NCBI RefSeq assembly: GCF_902497625.1
Contig: NZ_CABVGX010000006.1
Span: forward strand, 62,001 to 126,000
Direction: 5' to 3'
Length of the DNA stretch: 64,000 nt
DNA from: Pseudomonas fluorescens
GTDB taxonomy: Bacteria; Pseudomonadota; Gammaproteobacteria; Pseudomonadales; Pseudomonadaceae
Shown in pieces: positions 18,963 to 27,592 of the stretch. A model generated the notes under the pieces. That model did no database searches, had not been told where the DNA came from, and saw only the letters and a list, made by a program, of their open reading frames with translations. How positions within the stretch are numbered: the stretch's first letter is position 1; each line of letters starts with the position of its first letter. The translations under genes were made by a program, and so were the position numbers.

Positions 18963-19376
18963 ATGGTTGCTCACCTGATTGAATTTGCCACTAACCACTA
19001 TTTGCTCGTCGGTATCTTCGTCGTGCTGCTGGCGCTGCTGATCGCTTACCAGATGCAGGGCGGCGGTCGTAGCCTGAGCACCGGTGAACTGACCGGGCTG
19101 GTCAACAAGGACGCCGGCGTAGTGATCGACATTCGTCCAGTCAAGGATTTCGCCGCCGGTCACATTGTTGGTGCGTTGAACATTCCGCACGACAAACTGA
19201 CTGCTCGCGTTGGCGAACTGGAAAAGCACAAGTCCAAAACCATTATTTTGGTCGACGCCATGGGCCAGACCGCTGGTACCCACGCTCGCGAACTGATGAA
19301 GTCCGGCTTCACCGCCGCCAAGCTGTCCGGCGGAATTTCCAGCTGGAAAGGCGACAACCTGCCCTTGGTGAAGTGA
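18963..19376 (+). CDS. Membrane-anchored rhodanese-like protein (YibN type)
   Basis: The 137-residue protein has one N-terminal membrane helix (about 12-32, LLVGIFVVLLALLIAYQM) and then a rhodanese domain (LSTGELTGLVNKDAGVVIDIRPVKDFAAGHIVGALNIPHDKL). The active-site loop reads VDAMGQTAGTHA and has no Cys where active sulfurtransferases carry one, so a classical sulfur-transfer activity is unlikely. The neighbourhood (yibN-grxC-secB, divergent from gpmI-envC-yibQ) is the same as in E. coli. The ATG at 18963 removes a doubtful upstream extension. It ends one base before grxC. Confidence 0.88.
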   Translation: MVAHLIEFATNHYLLVGIFVVLLALLIAYQMQGGGRSLSTGELTGLVNKDAGVVIDIRPVKDFAAGHIVGALNIPHDKLTARVGELEKHKSKTIILVDAMGQTAGTHARELMKSGFTAAKLSGGISSWKGDNLPLVK

Positions 19377-19377
19377 C

Positions 19378-19632
19378 ATGAGCAACGTCGTCGTGTACTC
19401 CAGCGATTACTGCCCCTACTGCTCGCGGGCCAAGTACCTGCTTGAGAACAAAGGCGTGGCCTTCGAAGAGATCAAGGTCGATGGCAAGCCGCAGGTGCGC
19501 GCCGCCATGGCCCAGAAAGCAGGACGCACGTCCGTGCCGCAGATCTGGATCGGTGAGCGCCACATCGGCGGCTGTGATGATTTGTTTGCCCTTGAGCGCG
19601 CCGGCAAGCTCGACGCATTGCTCAAGGCCTGA
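19378..19632 (+). CDS. grxC: Glutaredoxin 3 (GrxC)
   Basis: An 84-residue dithiol glutaredoxin that reduces disulphides and mixed glutathione disulphides in the cytoplasm. It has the CPYC active site at about residues 12-15 ([18 protein letters not shown]), the cis-Pro in [19 protein letters not shown], and the C-terminal helix. Length and sequence fit the GrxC group. It starts one base after the rhodanese stop and lies 41 bases before secB, so it belongs to one operon. Confidence 0.96.
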   Translation: MSNVVVYSSDYCPYCSRAKYLLENKGVAFEEIKVDGKPQVRAAMAQKAGRTSVPQIWIGERHIGGCDDLFALERAGKLDALLKA

Positions 19633-19673
19633 ACGCCTTCCCTATAAGACCCCTAGATCAGAAAGGATCTGAG

Positions 19674-20165
19674 ATGACTGACCAACAGAACACTGCAGCC
19701 AGCGAAGAAGAAACCGCACCGCAATTTTCCTTGCAGCGCATCTACGTTCGTGACTTGTCCTTCGAAGCCCCGAAAAGCCCGGCGATCTTTCGCCAGCAAT
19801 GGGAACCGAGCGTCGGTCTGGATCTGAATACCCGTCAAAAGGCTCTGGAAGGCGACTTCCATGAAGTCGTGCTGACTTTGTCGGTTACCGTGAAAAACGG
19901 GGAAAACGGCGAAGTAGCCTTCATTGCTGAAGTGCAACAAGCCGGGATCTTCCTGATCAAGAACCTGGACGACGCTTCGATGAGCCACACTCTCGGTGCG
20001 TTCTGCCCGAACATCCTGTTCCCGTATGCTCGCGAGACCCTGGACAGCCTGGTCACGCGCGGTTCGTTCCCGGCCCTCATGCTGGCCCCGGTGAACTTCG
20101 ACGCGCTGTACGCGCAAGAGCTGCAACGCATGCAGGCTGAAGGCGAGACGCCGACTGTTCAGTAA
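19674..20165 (+). CDS. secB: Protein-export chaperone SecB
   Basis: SecB is a cytoplasmic tetrameric chaperone that keeps preproteins unfolded and delivers them to SecA. The 163 residues include the conserved [19 protein letters not shown], the hydrophobic grooves around [13 protein letters not shown], the [11 protein letters not shown] strand, and [15 protein letters not shown] with the SecA-binding acidic surface upstream. Ribosome-binding site AAAGGA lies 9 bases before ATG. A strong terminator follows 17 bases after the stop, ending the yibN-grxC-secB operon. Confidence 0.97.
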   Translation: MTDQQNTAASEEETAPQFSLQRIYVRDLSFEAPKSPAIFRQQWEPSVGLDLNTRQKALEGDFHEVVLTLSVTVKNGENGEVAFIAEVQQAGIFLIKNLDDASMSHTLGAFCPNILFPYARETLDSLVTRGSFPALMLAPVNFDALYAQELQRMQAEGETPTVQ

Positions 20166-20182
20166 GCGGTCGATGCAGTCAT

Positions 20183-20212
20183 GAAAAAAGCGCCTCGAAG
20201 GCGCTTTTTTCA
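20183..20212 (+). terminator. Rho-independent terminator after secB
   Basis: GCGCC-TCGAA-GGCGC is flanked by AAAAAA upstream and TTTTTT downstream, so it can act in both directions. It starts 17 bases after the secB stop. Confidence 0.92.
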
Positions 20213-20229
20213 TGGCACTGCATCAGCCC

Positions 20230-20326
20230 TGTAGCAGCTGCCGAAGGCTGCGTTCGGCCGCGAAGCGGTCGTTCCATGAAATCGCGCGACCCTTCGGGTC
20301 GAACGCAGCCTGCGGCAGCTGCTACA
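20230..20326. repeat. REPIN of the GTAGCAGCTGCCGAAGGCTG family
   Basis: TGTAGCAGCTGCCGAAGGCT is answered by the inverted AGCCTGCGGCAGCTGCTACA, with a second internal palindrome (CGACCCTTCGGGTCG). It lies between the convergent secB and trmL genes. A second member is at 49172-49276. Confidence 0.85.
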
Positions 20327-20336
20327 AGGACTATGG

Positions 20337-20792
20337 CTACTTGAAACCGAGTTGGCGCCAGCCTTCGTAGACGGCGACCGCCACGGTGTTCGACAGGTTC
20401 AGGCTGCGGCAGCCTTCGCGCATCGGCAGGCGCAAACGTTGCTCGCCGGGCAGGGCGTCGAGCACTTCGGCGGGCAGGCCGCGGCTTTCCGGGCCGAACA
20501 GGAACGCGTCGCCTTCGGCGAAGCTGGCATCATGAAACGGCCGCGAGCCCTTGGTGGTAAAAGCGAACAGCCGTGGATGACCGAGGCTGTCCAGGCAACT
20601 GGCAAGGTCTGCGTGACGTTGCAGGGTGGCATACTCGTGGTAGTCGAGGCCGGCCCGGCGCAGGCGCTTGTCGTCCATCTCGAAGCCCAGCGGCTCGATC
20701 AAATGCAGGTGGCAGCCACTGTTGGCGCACAGCCTGATAACGTTGCCGGTATTCGGCGGGATTTCTGGTTGGAAAAGGATGACGTGAAACAT
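20337..20792 (-). CDS. trmL: tRNA (cytidine/uridine-34-2'-O)-methyltransferase TrmL
   Basis: TrmL methylates the ribose of the wobble nucleotide in tRNA-Leu isoacceptors using SAM. The 151-residue SPOUT protein starts MFHVILFQPEIPPNTGNVIR and contains the knot motifs FGPESRGLPAEVL and LRLPMREGCRSLNLSNTVAVAVYE. The ATG at 20792 is the family start; a longer frame upstream lies on the opposite gene and is a shadow. Its ATG shares two bases with the ATG of the divergent membrane protein (CATG). Confidence 0.96.
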   Translation of the reverse strand: MFHVILFQPEIPPNTGNVIRLCANSGCHLHLIEPLGFEMDDKRLRRAGLDYHEYATLQRHADLASCLDSLGHPRLFAFTTKGSRPFHDASFAEGDAFLFGPESRGLPAEVLDALPGEQRLRLPMREGCRSLNLSNTVAVAVYEGWRQLGFK

Positions 20793-21231
20793 GCACGGCT
20801 CCGAAGGTAAAGATGACGGGCATTCTACGCCGCCTGCGGTTGATCGATCGAAACTATTGCCACGGGTAATGGGTTCTTTAGTGATCGTCGGCGTAATGGT
20901 GGGGCTGATGATCGGTCGCCTGACCACGCCCGACCCCACTGAACTGCAGCAAGTCGAAGTGACCAACGATGGCTTGGTGGTCTGGTTCAACAATGAACCC
21001 AAGTCCCATGGCGAGTTTGTCGATGGCAGCCTGGCGCTGCTATTCGAGGCCACCGGCAAGGCGCAGAACGGCCAGCTCAAGCTCAACGAGAAGAACGTGA
21101 ACTGGCGAGTACGTTTGAGTGATGGGGGATTATTGCTGTCGGTGGTGGCGGCCCGGCCGCTGCAGGGCGAGTGGTCCGGTAGTGGGGTCGATGACCGTTG
21201 GCGGTTGGAGATCCATCTCCGGGAGCAATAA
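20791..21231 (+). CDS. Small single-pass membrane protein of unknown function
   Basis: A 146-residue protein with a hydrophilic N-terminus, one membrane helix at about 27-45 (VMGSLVIVGVMVGLMIG) and a roughly 100-residue beta-rich periplasmic domain ending WRLEIHLREQ. No family is recognised with certainty. It is expressed divergently from trmL, and the start codons overlap within CATG; a later Met at 20869 is an alternative start that would relieve the overlap but would leave only a short segment before the helix. It is followed by the repeat-rich spacer and a terminator at 21521-21555. Confidence 0.75.
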   Translation: MHGSEGKDDGHSTPPAVDRSKLLPRVMGSLVIVGVMVGLMIGRLTTPDPTELQQVEVTNDGLVVWFNNEPKSHGEFVDGSLALLFEATGKAQNGQLKLNEKNVNWRVRLSDGGLLLSVVAARPLQGEWSGSGVDDRWRLEIHLREQ

Positions 21232-21440
21232 AAGAGGGAATCCCCGGCCTGCCTGTACCAAGGTTCCCGAAAGGGTCGGGCTCGCGCATTGCGTCGTGAG
21301 CCCGGTGTAAAGAAGGAACCCCTGACCTGCCTGTATCAAGGGCCCCAAAACGGCAGGACTCGTCGCTGGGTGCGGTGTGAGTCCGATGTAAAGAGGGGAA
21401 TCCCCGGCCTGCCTTTACCAAGGTCCCCGAAACCGGGTAG
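21231..21440. repeat. Three copies of an approximately 80-bp structured repeat
   Basis: Units start at 21231, 21309 and 21390 (spacing 78 and 81). Each opens AAAGA(G/A)GG and carries a CCTGCCT(G/T)TA(C/T)CAAGG core. In unit 1 GGGCTC...GAGCCC, and in unit 2 GGACTC...GAGTCC, frame a loop of about 20 bases, so the paired bases change together. Unit 3 is only partial. Confidence 0.75.
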
Positions 21441-21520
21441 TGAATCGAATCACTGAATGGACTATTGCAGGCGGCGTGCCAGGTTTTAACATTTTGAAAC
21501 AGGGCAGCGCTGCATAACGG

Positions 21521-21555
21521 CGAAAGCCCCGTAATACGGGGCTTTCGTGTTTTTT
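21521..21555 (+). terminator. Rho-independent terminator downstream of the triple repeat
   Basis: CGAAAGCCCCG pairs with CGGGGCTTTCG over the loop TAATA, followed by TGTTTTTT. On the opposite strand no T-run follows, so it serves plus-strand transcripts: the membrane protein gene or an RNA from the repeat region. Confidence 0.88.
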
Positions 21556-21654
21556 CGTGGCTTCGATAGTGGATGCAAGCAGGTTGTTGGATCAGTTGGC
21601 GTGCGCGATTGCGGTTCACGGTGCATTCAGTCGGTGCACGGTGCTTCCAAAAGC

Positions 21655-21746
21655 TTCGCGAGCAAGCCCGCTCCCACAGGGTTTAACGGTGTTCGCACAA
21701 TCGTGGAAGCATCCAGGTCTACTGTGGGAGCGGGCTTGCCCGCGAA
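21655..21746. repeat. REPIN (GCTCCCACAG type)
   Basis: TTCGCGAGCAAGCCCGCTCC and the inverted GGAGCGGGCTTGCCCGCGAA bracket a 42-base spacer, just downstream of ntrC. Confidence 0.85.
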
Positions 21747-21780
21747 TGGATTTACGCAGCACCGAAGATTTAGAGGCTGA

Positions 21781-23217
21781 TTAACCCTCTTCCGATTCAT
21801 CCTCATCCGCGCCATCAACCTTCATCCCCAATTCCTTGATCTTGCGCGTCAGGGTATTACGCCCCCAACCCAACAAAACCGCGGCATCACGACGGCGCCC
21901 GGCGGTGTGTTTCAGCGCCGTCTCGATCATGATCCGCTCGAACGTCGGCACCGCGCTGTCGAGCAGGCTCGACTGGCCACGCGCCAGTGCCTGATCTGCC
22001 CACTGACGCAACGCCTGCTCCCAGTTGGTCACGGGGGCCGAGTCTTGCGGAAGGTTCAGCAGTTCCGGCGGCAGGTCGCTGATGTGCACTTCGCGGCCCG
22101 AAGCCATTACCGTAATCCAGCGGCAGGTGTTCTCCAGCTGACGCACGTTGCCGCCCCACGGCAGGTTTTTCAGATATTCCTCGGTCTCGCTTTTCAACAA
22201 TTTCGGCTCAACGGCCAATTCTTGCGCTGCGCGGCTGAGGAAATGCCTGGCCAGGGTCGGAATGTCTTCACGACGGTCCGACAACCGTGGAATATGAATA
22301 CGGATAACGTTGAGACGATGGAACAAATCCTCACGGAATTTGCCGGCCTGCACCAGCGTTTCCAGATTCTGGTGCGTCGCGGCAATGATGCGCACATCGA
22401 CCTTGACCGGCACATGACCGCCGACGCGGTAGAACTCGCCGTCGGCCAGTACGCGTAGCAAGCGCGTCTGCGTATCCGCCGGCATGTCGCCGATTTCATC
22501 AAGAAACAGGGTGCCGCCGTCAGCCTGCTCGAAACGACCGCGACGCAGGTTGGCCGCGCCGGTGAACGCGCCTTTCTCGTGGCCGAACAGCTCGGATTCC
22601 ATCAAGTCTTTTGGAATCGCCGCCATGTTCAGCGCGATAAACGGTGAAGCTGCGCGCGGGCTGTGACGGTGCAGGGCGTGGGCGACCAGTTCTTTGCCGG
22701 TACCGGATTCGCCGTTGATCAGCACAGTGATGTTGGAATGACTCAAGCGGCCGATGGCGCGAAACACTTCCTGCATCGCCGGCGCTTCGCCGATGATTTC
22801 CGGTGTACGGGTCAAGGCGACCGGTACTTCCAGGCCTTGTTGTTCCTGGGCGTGCTGATTGGCCCGTTTGACCAGAGATACGGCTTCATCGACGTCAAAG
22901 GGTTTGGGCAGGTACTCAAATGCGCCTCCCTGATAGGACGCGACAGCGCTGTCCAGGTCCGAGTGCGCAGTCATGATGATCACCGGCAGCCGTGGGTGTT
23001 GCTCGCGAATCCGCGCTAAAAGGTCAAGACCACTGGCGCCAGGCATGCGAATGTCGGAAATGATCACATCCGGCTGTTGGCGCGCCAGGCGGCTCATCAC
23101 ACCATCGGCGCTGTCGAAGCTTTGCGTGGTCATGCCTTCCTGTTGCAAGGCTTTTTCCAGAACCCAACGGATTGATCGGTCGTCATCGACGATCCATACG
23201 GTTTCACTACGGCTCAT
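21781..23217 (-). CDS. ntrC: Nitrogen regulation response regulator NtrC (sigma-54 activator)
   Basis: NtrC, once phosphorylated by NtrB under nitrogen limitation, activates sigma-54 promoters such as glnA. The 478 residues show a receiver domain with DDD at 11-13 and the phospho-acceptor Asp about 55 (ISDIRMPG), an AAA+ domain with GESGTGKE Walker A, the GAFTGA sigma-54-contact loop and the LFLDEIGD Walker B, and a Fis-type helix-turn-helix at the C-terminus ([20 protein letters not shown]). The start overlaps ntrB by four bases. Target genes in the window include glnA and possibly hut. Confidence 0.97.
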   Translation of the reverse strand: MSRSETVWIVDDDRSIRWVLEKALQQEGMTTQSFDSADGVMSRLARQQPDVIISDIRMPGASGLDLLARIREQHPRLPVIIMTAHSDLDSAVASYQGGAFEYLPKPFDVDEAVSLVKRANQHAQEQQGLEVPVALTRTPEIIGEAPAMQEVFRAIGRLSHSNITVLINGESGTGKELVAHALHRHSPRAASPFIALNMAAIPKDLMESELFGHEKGAFTGAANLRRGRFEQADGGTLFLDEIGDMPADTQTRLLRVLADGEFYRVGGHVPVKVDVRIIAATHQNLETLVQAGKFREDLFHRLNVIRIHIPRLSDRREDIPTLARHFLSRAAQELAVEPKLLKSETEEYLKNLPWGGNVRQLENTCRWITVMASGREVHISDLPPELLNLPQDSAPVTNWEQALRQWADQALARGQSSLLDSAVPTFERIMIETALKHTAGRRRDAAVLLGWGRNTLTRKIKELGMKVDGADEDESEEG

Positions 23218-24299
23218 GTCGATGTGGCTCCTTGTTCCAGTGGCAGAAAGATCGAGAACGTGGTGTGGCCTGGGTGGCTGTCACACTCGATCAGGCCCTG
23301 GTGCTGGCTGATGATGTTCTGGGTAATGGCCAGGCCTAGCCCGGTACCGTCCGGGCGACCGCTGACCATTGGGAAAAAAATGGTTTCCTGCAGTTCGGCA
23401 GGGATGCCGGGACCGTTGTCGATGATCTCGATCTTGGTCACCAGGCGATGGCGTACGTGGCCGATGGTGAACTGGCGCATGGCTCGGGTACGCAACGTGA
23501 TGCGGCCCAGGCGCAATTCGTTCTGGCTGCTGATGGCCTGCATGGCGTTGCGCACGATGTTCAATACCGCCTGAATCATTTGCTCACGATCAATCAAGAC
23601 ATCAGGGATGCTTGGGTCGTAGTCGCGCGCCAGCGTGATGCACCCTTGGCTCTCGGCCTCGACCAGGTGCGAAACCCGTTCCAGTACCTCGTGGATGTTG
23701 CACATGGCCAGCGACGGCAATTTGTTCGAGCCAAGCATGCGGTCGACCAGATTCCTCAGGCGATCGGCTTCCTCGATAATCACGTTGGTGTAATCGCGCA
23801 GGCTTTCCTCTGGCAGCTCGCGTGCCAGCAGTTGCGCCGCGCCGCGAATACCGCCCAGCGGGTTTTTGATCTCGTGCGCCAACCCGCGGACCAGCATTTT
23901 GCTGGTTTCCTGCTTTGACAGCTGTGCTTCTTCCTTGGTGATACGTAACAGTCGATCGCGCGGATGCACTTCCAGCAGCAGCATGGTGGCGCCGTTGGCA
24001 AGGATCGGCGTAACCGCATAATCGACCGTCAATGTCTGGCCGGTCAGGGCAGTAAGCATCGCTTCGCGCTTGGTAAAAGGATGCGCATGTTCGACGGCCT
24101 GACGCAGTGAATTGAGTGCCTCGGGAGATTCGGTGAACAGTTCGCTGATGAATTGACCATGACTTCGCTGGCCGCTTATGGCCAAAAGCATTTCCGCCGC
24201 CGGGTTCATATATTCCAGACGCAGCTCGGCATCGAGCAGGATGGTGGCGGTGGTCAGATTGTCGAGCAGCAATCGATGCAGTGCGTCGCTTATGGTCAT
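23214..24299 (-). CDS. ntrB: Nitrogen regulation sensor histidine kinase NtrB
   Basis: NtrB phosphorylates or dephosphorylates NtrC depending on PII proteins. The 361 residues hold an N-terminal PAS domain (about 10-120, ILLDAELRLEYMNPAAEMLL), the H-box GLAHEIKNPLGGIRGAAQLL, the N-box NIVRNAMQAI, G1 DNGPGIP and G2 DGTGLGLAI. It has no membrane segment, so it is cytoplasmic. It is upstream of and overlaps ntrC. Unlike enteric bacteria, two DUF4124 genes stand between it and glnA. The 231-bp upstream spacer presumably carries its own promoter, but I see no clear boxes. Confidence 0.97.
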   Translation of the reverse strand: MTISDALHRLLLDNLTTATILLDAELRLEYMNPAAEMLLAISGQRSHGQFISELFTESPEALNSLRQAVEHAHPFTKREAMLTALTGQTLTVDYAVTPILANGATMLLLEVHPRDRLLRITKEEAQLSKQETSKMLVRGLAHEIKNPLGGIRGAAQLLARELPEESLRDYTNVIIEEADRLRNLVDRMLGSNKLPSLAMCNIHEVLERVSHLVEAESQGCITLARDYDPSIPDVLIDREQMIQAVLNIVRNAMQAISSQNELRLGRITLRTRAMRQFTIGHVRHRLVTKIEIIDNGPGIPAELQETIFFPMVSGRPDGTGLGLAITQNIISQHQGLIECDSHPGHTTFSIFLPLEQGATST

Positions 24300-24530
24300 C
24301 AGGACCTCTTTTGGAGCAGGGGCATGCGCGGGAGTAACGCGCCGATGCAGGGAATCTGCAAAAATTAAACCAAGGCTCCGAAAAGAAGCGCTTAACCCCT
24401 GAAATAATCGTTTGACGCTCGTTTGCGTGGCGTTATGCCAGCTGCTGCGGGTACTTTCGAACCAAAATGGGTTGTATTGAGGTTACGTCGCAGCCCGTCG
24501 CACCAACATAGTGCGAAAATGCAGATGGCG

Positions 24531-25151
24531 CTAAAAGAAACGCAGAAAGGGATTTTTTTCTTCTACGGGTTTGTCCTTGAGCGGACATTCCGGCCTTTGG
24601 CCATAATCGGCGAGTGCGCAGGGTTTGATCTGGCGTTTCTGCGCGAGGGAAATGCGCTGCATGTGGAAGGGTTGATTGGCGGTGCGCTCGACGGTGCGTC
24701 CCTGTTCGTCAATGATCTCGACGGACAGGTTATGTGTACCGCGATCGACATCGGTCAGTGCGAAAACCGGGCTGGGGCCGGGCTCTCCGGTGGCCTGGCC
24801 GTCCAACAGCAAACGATAGCGATGGCCGCGTTGCAGGCCGGGCTCACTGGTAGCGGTGACGATCAGTTCACCGGCAGTACTGCGGACAGTGGCGTCGGGT
24901 TCGGGAATCAACAACCGCAGCATGTTGTAGTGGAGCGCGGGCTTGGGCGAGGAGTTTTTTTCTGCAGCTGGCGGCGCCGCGCCGGTCGGGTTGGCGGACA
25001 TGCGATTGCTCGGCGCCAGCGGTACACGTTTGGCATTGCCCGTCCCGGGCTGGTCGGTGAAAACCCGATTACCCTGGGCGTCGATATAGGTGAACACCTC
25101 CGCCGAAACCGGCAGGGCACTCAGGTAAGTGATCAGGAGCCACCACCTCAC
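24531..25151 (-). CDS. DUF4124-domain secreted protein (second of a tandem pair)
   Basis: A 206-residue protein with an N-terminal signal peptide (MRWWLLITYLSALPVSAEV) and a DUF4124 domain directly after it (VFTYIDAQGNRVFTDQPGTG). A beta-sandwich-like region follows (about 85-175; VRSTAGELIVTATSEPGLQRGHRYRLLLDG), similar to the upstream neighbour. Predicted periplasmic; no enzyme motif. The start codon is GTG, overlapping the upstream stop (GTGA). Function unknown. DUF4124 proteins are widespread in gammaproteobacteria and may bind envelope components, but this is not established. Confidence 0.85.
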   Translation of the reverse strand: MRWWLLITYLSALPVSAEVFTYIDAQGNRVFTDQPGTGNAKRVPLAPSNRMSANPTGAAPPAAEKNSSPKPALHYNMLRLLIPEPDATVRSTAGELIVTATSEPGLQRGHRYRLLLDGQATGEPGPSPVFALTDVDRGTHNLSVEIIDEQGRTVERTANQPFHMQRISLAQKRQIKPCALADYGQRPECPLKDKPVEEKNPFLRFF

Positions 25152-25663
25152 GGTGTATGCACCCGTTGAACGGTGAAGGTGACGGATGGACTTTGTTGAA
25201 CAATCTCTTCGCCGCTGATGACTTGCACCGCCAGGCTGTGAGTGCCGCGATCTATGTTGACCAGTTGCAGGATCGGCACGTTGCTCGGCTGGCCGTATGG
25301 CTGGTCGTCCAGAAACAGCCGGAAAAGATGAGGGCCTTGCAGGCGCGGCTTGATCAGTACGTTTACGGTAAACGTACCGTTGTTGGCGCGCAGGGCTTCG
25401 GTGGTTGGCAGGTTGGTCAGCTCCAGCACCTCGTAGGCGCTTTGCGGTTGCTCGCGGCTATTGGCTTCGGTGGGCTGCGCAGTTGCGGTCGGCGTTGGTG
25501 ATTCAACACTGTTGAGTGGCGGCAGCTCAACCGCTTCGGCCTTGACGCCGTCGGGTGGCTGATTGCTGTAGGCGGTGTTGCCGGCGGCGTCGGTGTACTT
25601 GTAAATCTGCGCTGCCGCAGGCAGGGCGATCAACAGCAGGACAAATAGAAAACCACGACCCAT
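25148..25663 (-). CDS. DUF4124-domain secreted protein (first of a tandem pair)
   Basis: A 171-residue paralogue of the next gene: signal peptide (MGRGFLFVLLLIALPAAAQ), DUF4124 core IYKYTDAAGNTAYSNQPPDG and a C-terminal beta-rich region with LRANNGTFTVNVLIKPRLQGPHLFRLFLDD and NIDRGTHSLAVQVISGEE. The two share the order DUF4124, Pro/Thr-rich linker, beta region, and the phrase DRGTH(S/N)L, so they arose by duplication. It sits between glnA (with its terminator) and ntrB, and its expression may respond to nitrogen status only by position; no binding site is visible. Confidence 0.85.
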   Translation of the reverse strand: MGRGFLFVLLLIALPAAAQIYKYTDAAGNTAYSNQPPDGVKAEAVELPPLNSVESPTPTATAQPTEANSREQPQSAYEVLELTNLPTTEALRANNGTFTVNVLIKPRLQGPHLFRLFLDDQPYGQPSNVPILQLVNIDRGTHSLAVQVISGEEIVQQSPSVTFTVQRVHTP

Positions 25664-25794
25664 AACATCGACCCGATCTCAAAGCGTTGGCTTGCAGCAT
25701 AGGCCAAGGGTGGCGGTAGACCCAAGCGGTTAACATTTGCGCATGATTTCCACTCTCCCACAGGGGTTCTTCGTCAGGCCTGAATCCCGCGCAT

Positions 25795-25818
25795 AAAAAA
25801 GGCCTCCCGAAGGAGGCC
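25795..25818 (-). terminator. Rho-independent terminator after glnA
   Basis: On the minus strand GGCCTCC-TTCG-GGAGGCC is followed by TTTTTTATG. It lies about 36 bases past the glnA stop. Confidence 0.92.
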
Positions 25819-25854
25819 TCTTATTGTCACGCTGCGTGCCGCAGCGCTACCGGA

Positions 25855-27261
25855 TCAGCAGCTGTAGTACAGCTCATATTCCAGTGGGTGCACGAAGGTG
25901 CGGACCTTGATTTCCTCTTCGCTTTTCAGCGCGATGTAAGCATCGATGAAGTCATCGGAGAACACGCCGCCTTTGGTCAGGAACGCACGACCCTTGTCCA
26001 GCTCTTCCAGGGCTTCTTTCAGGCTGCCGCAAACTTGTGGGATCTCTTTCGCCTCTTCAGGCGGCAGGTCGTACAGGTTTTTGTCAGCCGCATCGCCAGG
26101 GTGGATCTTGTTCTGGATGCCGTCCAGGCCAGCCATCATCAACGCCGCGAAAGCCAGGTAAGGGTTGGCCGCCGGGTCTGGGAAGCGCGCTTCGATACGG
26201 CGGCCTTTAGGGCTGTTCACGTAAGGAATGCGGATCGAGGCGGAGCGGTTGCGTGCCGAGTAGGCCAGCATGACCGGTGCTTCAAAACCTGGGACCAGAC
26301 GCTTGTAGGAGTTGGTTGACGGGTTGGTGAAGCCGTTCAGGGCTTTACCGTGCTTGATGATACCGCCGATGAAGTACAGGGCAGTGTCGGACAGGCCGGC
26401 ATAGCCTTCGCCGGCGAAGGTGTTCTTGCCGTCTTTGGAAATCGAAACGTGAACGTGCATGCCCGAGCCGTTATCGCCGTACAGCGGCTTAGGCATGAAG
26501 GTCGCGGTGCGGCCATAGGCGTCTGCAACGTTGTGCACGCAGTATTTCAAGGTCTGAACTTCGTCAGCCTTGGCCACCAGGGTGTTGAACTTCACACCGA
26601 TTTCGTTCTGGCCGGCAGTCGCCACTTCGTGGTGGTGAACTTCGACGGTCTGGCCCATTTCTTCCAGCGCGTTGCACATGGAGGTGCGAATTTCATGGTC
26701 GAAGTCGAACGGTGGGACCGGGAAGTAGCCGCCTTTCACGCCTGGACGGTGGCCTTTGTTGCCGCCTTCCACGTCCTGGTCGGACATCCACGAGCCTTGC
26801 TCGGAGAAAATTTTGAACATGGAGCCGGAGATGTCGGATTTGAACTTTACCGAGTCGAAAATGAAGAACTCGGGTTCAGGACCGAAGAAAGCGGTGTCGC
26901 CGATGCCGGTGGACTTGAGGTATTCCTCGGCGCGGTGGGCGATGGCGCGTGGGTCGCGGTCATAGCCTTGCATGGTCGAAGGCTCGATGATGTCGCACAC
27001 CAGAATCAGGGTCGGTTCTTCAGTGAACGGATCGAGTACGGCAGTGCTGTCGTCGGGCAGCAGGATCATGTCGGACGCTTCGATGCCTTTCCAGCCAGCG
27101 ATGGAGGAGCCGTCGAACATCTTGCCAACTTCGAAGAAGTCGTCTTCCAGCGCGTCGCGAGCCGGCATGGTCACGTGGTGCTGAGTGCCTTTGGTGTCTG
27201 TGAAGCGCAGATCAATCCACTTGACGTCATGATCTTTGATGAGTTGAACCGACTTCGACAT
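25855..27261 (-). CDS. glnA: Glutamine synthetase type I (GlnA)
   Basis: Glutamine synthetase joins ammonia and glutamate with ATP; it is the key nitrogen-assimilation enzyme. The 468 residues begin [20 protein letters not shown]. They contain the beta-grasp latch ([13 protein letters not shown]), the metal-binding EPEFF, the [13 protein letters not shown] and [15 protein letters not shown] signatures, NRSASIRIP, and the adenylylation Tyr in [10 protein letters not shown] (about residue 397). The ATG at 27261 gives the exact family length. A sigma-54 promoter with a nearby candidate NtrC site lies upstream; ntrBC are encoded downstream on the same strand. Confidence 0.98.
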   Translation of the reverse strand: MSKSVQLIKDHDVKWIDLRFTDTKGTQHHVTMPARDALEDDFFEVGKMFDGSSIAGWKGIEASDMILLPDDSTAVLDPFTEEPTLILVCDIIEPSTMQGYDRDPRAIAHRAEEYLKSTGIGDTAFFGPEPEFFIFDSVKFKSDISGSMFKIFSEQGSWMSDQDVEGGNKGHRPGVKGGYFPVPPFDFDHEIRTSMCNALEEMGQTVEVHHHEVATAGQNEIGVKFNTLVAKADEVQTLKYCVHNVADAYGRTATFMPKPLYGDNGSGMHVHVSISKDGKNTFAGEGYAGLSDTALYFIGGIIKHGKALNGFTNPSTNSYKRLVPGFEAPVMLAYSARNRSASIRIPYVNSPKGRRIEARFPDPAANPYLAFAALMMAGLDGIQNKIHPGDAADKNLYDLPPEEAKEIPQVCGSLKEALEELDKGRAFLTKGGVFSDDFIDAYIALKSEEEIKVRTFVHPLEYELYYSC

Positions 27262-27361
27262 AGTGTCCTCCGGGTGGCTTCGGGCCTGGTAGTGGAATAG
27301 CCCTTGGAATGTGGGTGATGCCGGCGCGAATACTCTGCCAAGGCAACCTGCCTCACAAGGG

Positions 27362-27378
27362 AGCAAATTGCATGCCAG
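27362..27378 (-). promoter_or_regulatory. Sigma-54 promoter of glnA
   Basis: The minus-strand sequence CTGGCATGCAATTTGCT matches the -24/-12 consensus, with GG and GC separated by ten bases. It would start transcription near 27351, about 90 bases before the glnA ATG. Confidence 0.82.
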
Positions 27379-27396
27379 TGCCCCAGCATGGGTTTT

Positions 27397-27414
27397 CTGC
27401 ACCGATATCACGCT
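27397..27414 (-). promoter_or_regulatory. Candidate NtrC-binding site upstream of glnA
   Basis: The minus-strand AGCGTGATATCGGTGCAG has one good half-site (CGGTGCA) and a weaker second half resembling the enteric AGCAC...TTGGTGCA pattern. It is only about 20 bases upstream of the -24 element. A weaker GGTGCG half-site lies near 27495. Confidence 0.42.
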
Positions 27415-27592
27415 TATAAAGGCCTGAATGGCATTTCTTTAGATTTTATCGCCCCGTAATGTAGCGCTTTAAACTGTAAATGACCTGTTTTGGTGCGCGC
27501 AAACCTTCTGCACATTAACTGGTTAAACCTTGAGCAATTTCCGCTATAATCCGCGCCCCCCTTTTTCGGCTGGCCCAGCGCGCGCTGTTTTC

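Noticed and set aside
21083..21619. A 178-codon minus-strand frame across the triple repeat
   Set aside because: The repeat spacing (78 and 81) is a multiple of three, so the frame stays open by chance; the product is repetitive, low complexity and overlaps the membrane protein gene. The repeat is better explained as structured DNA/RNA.
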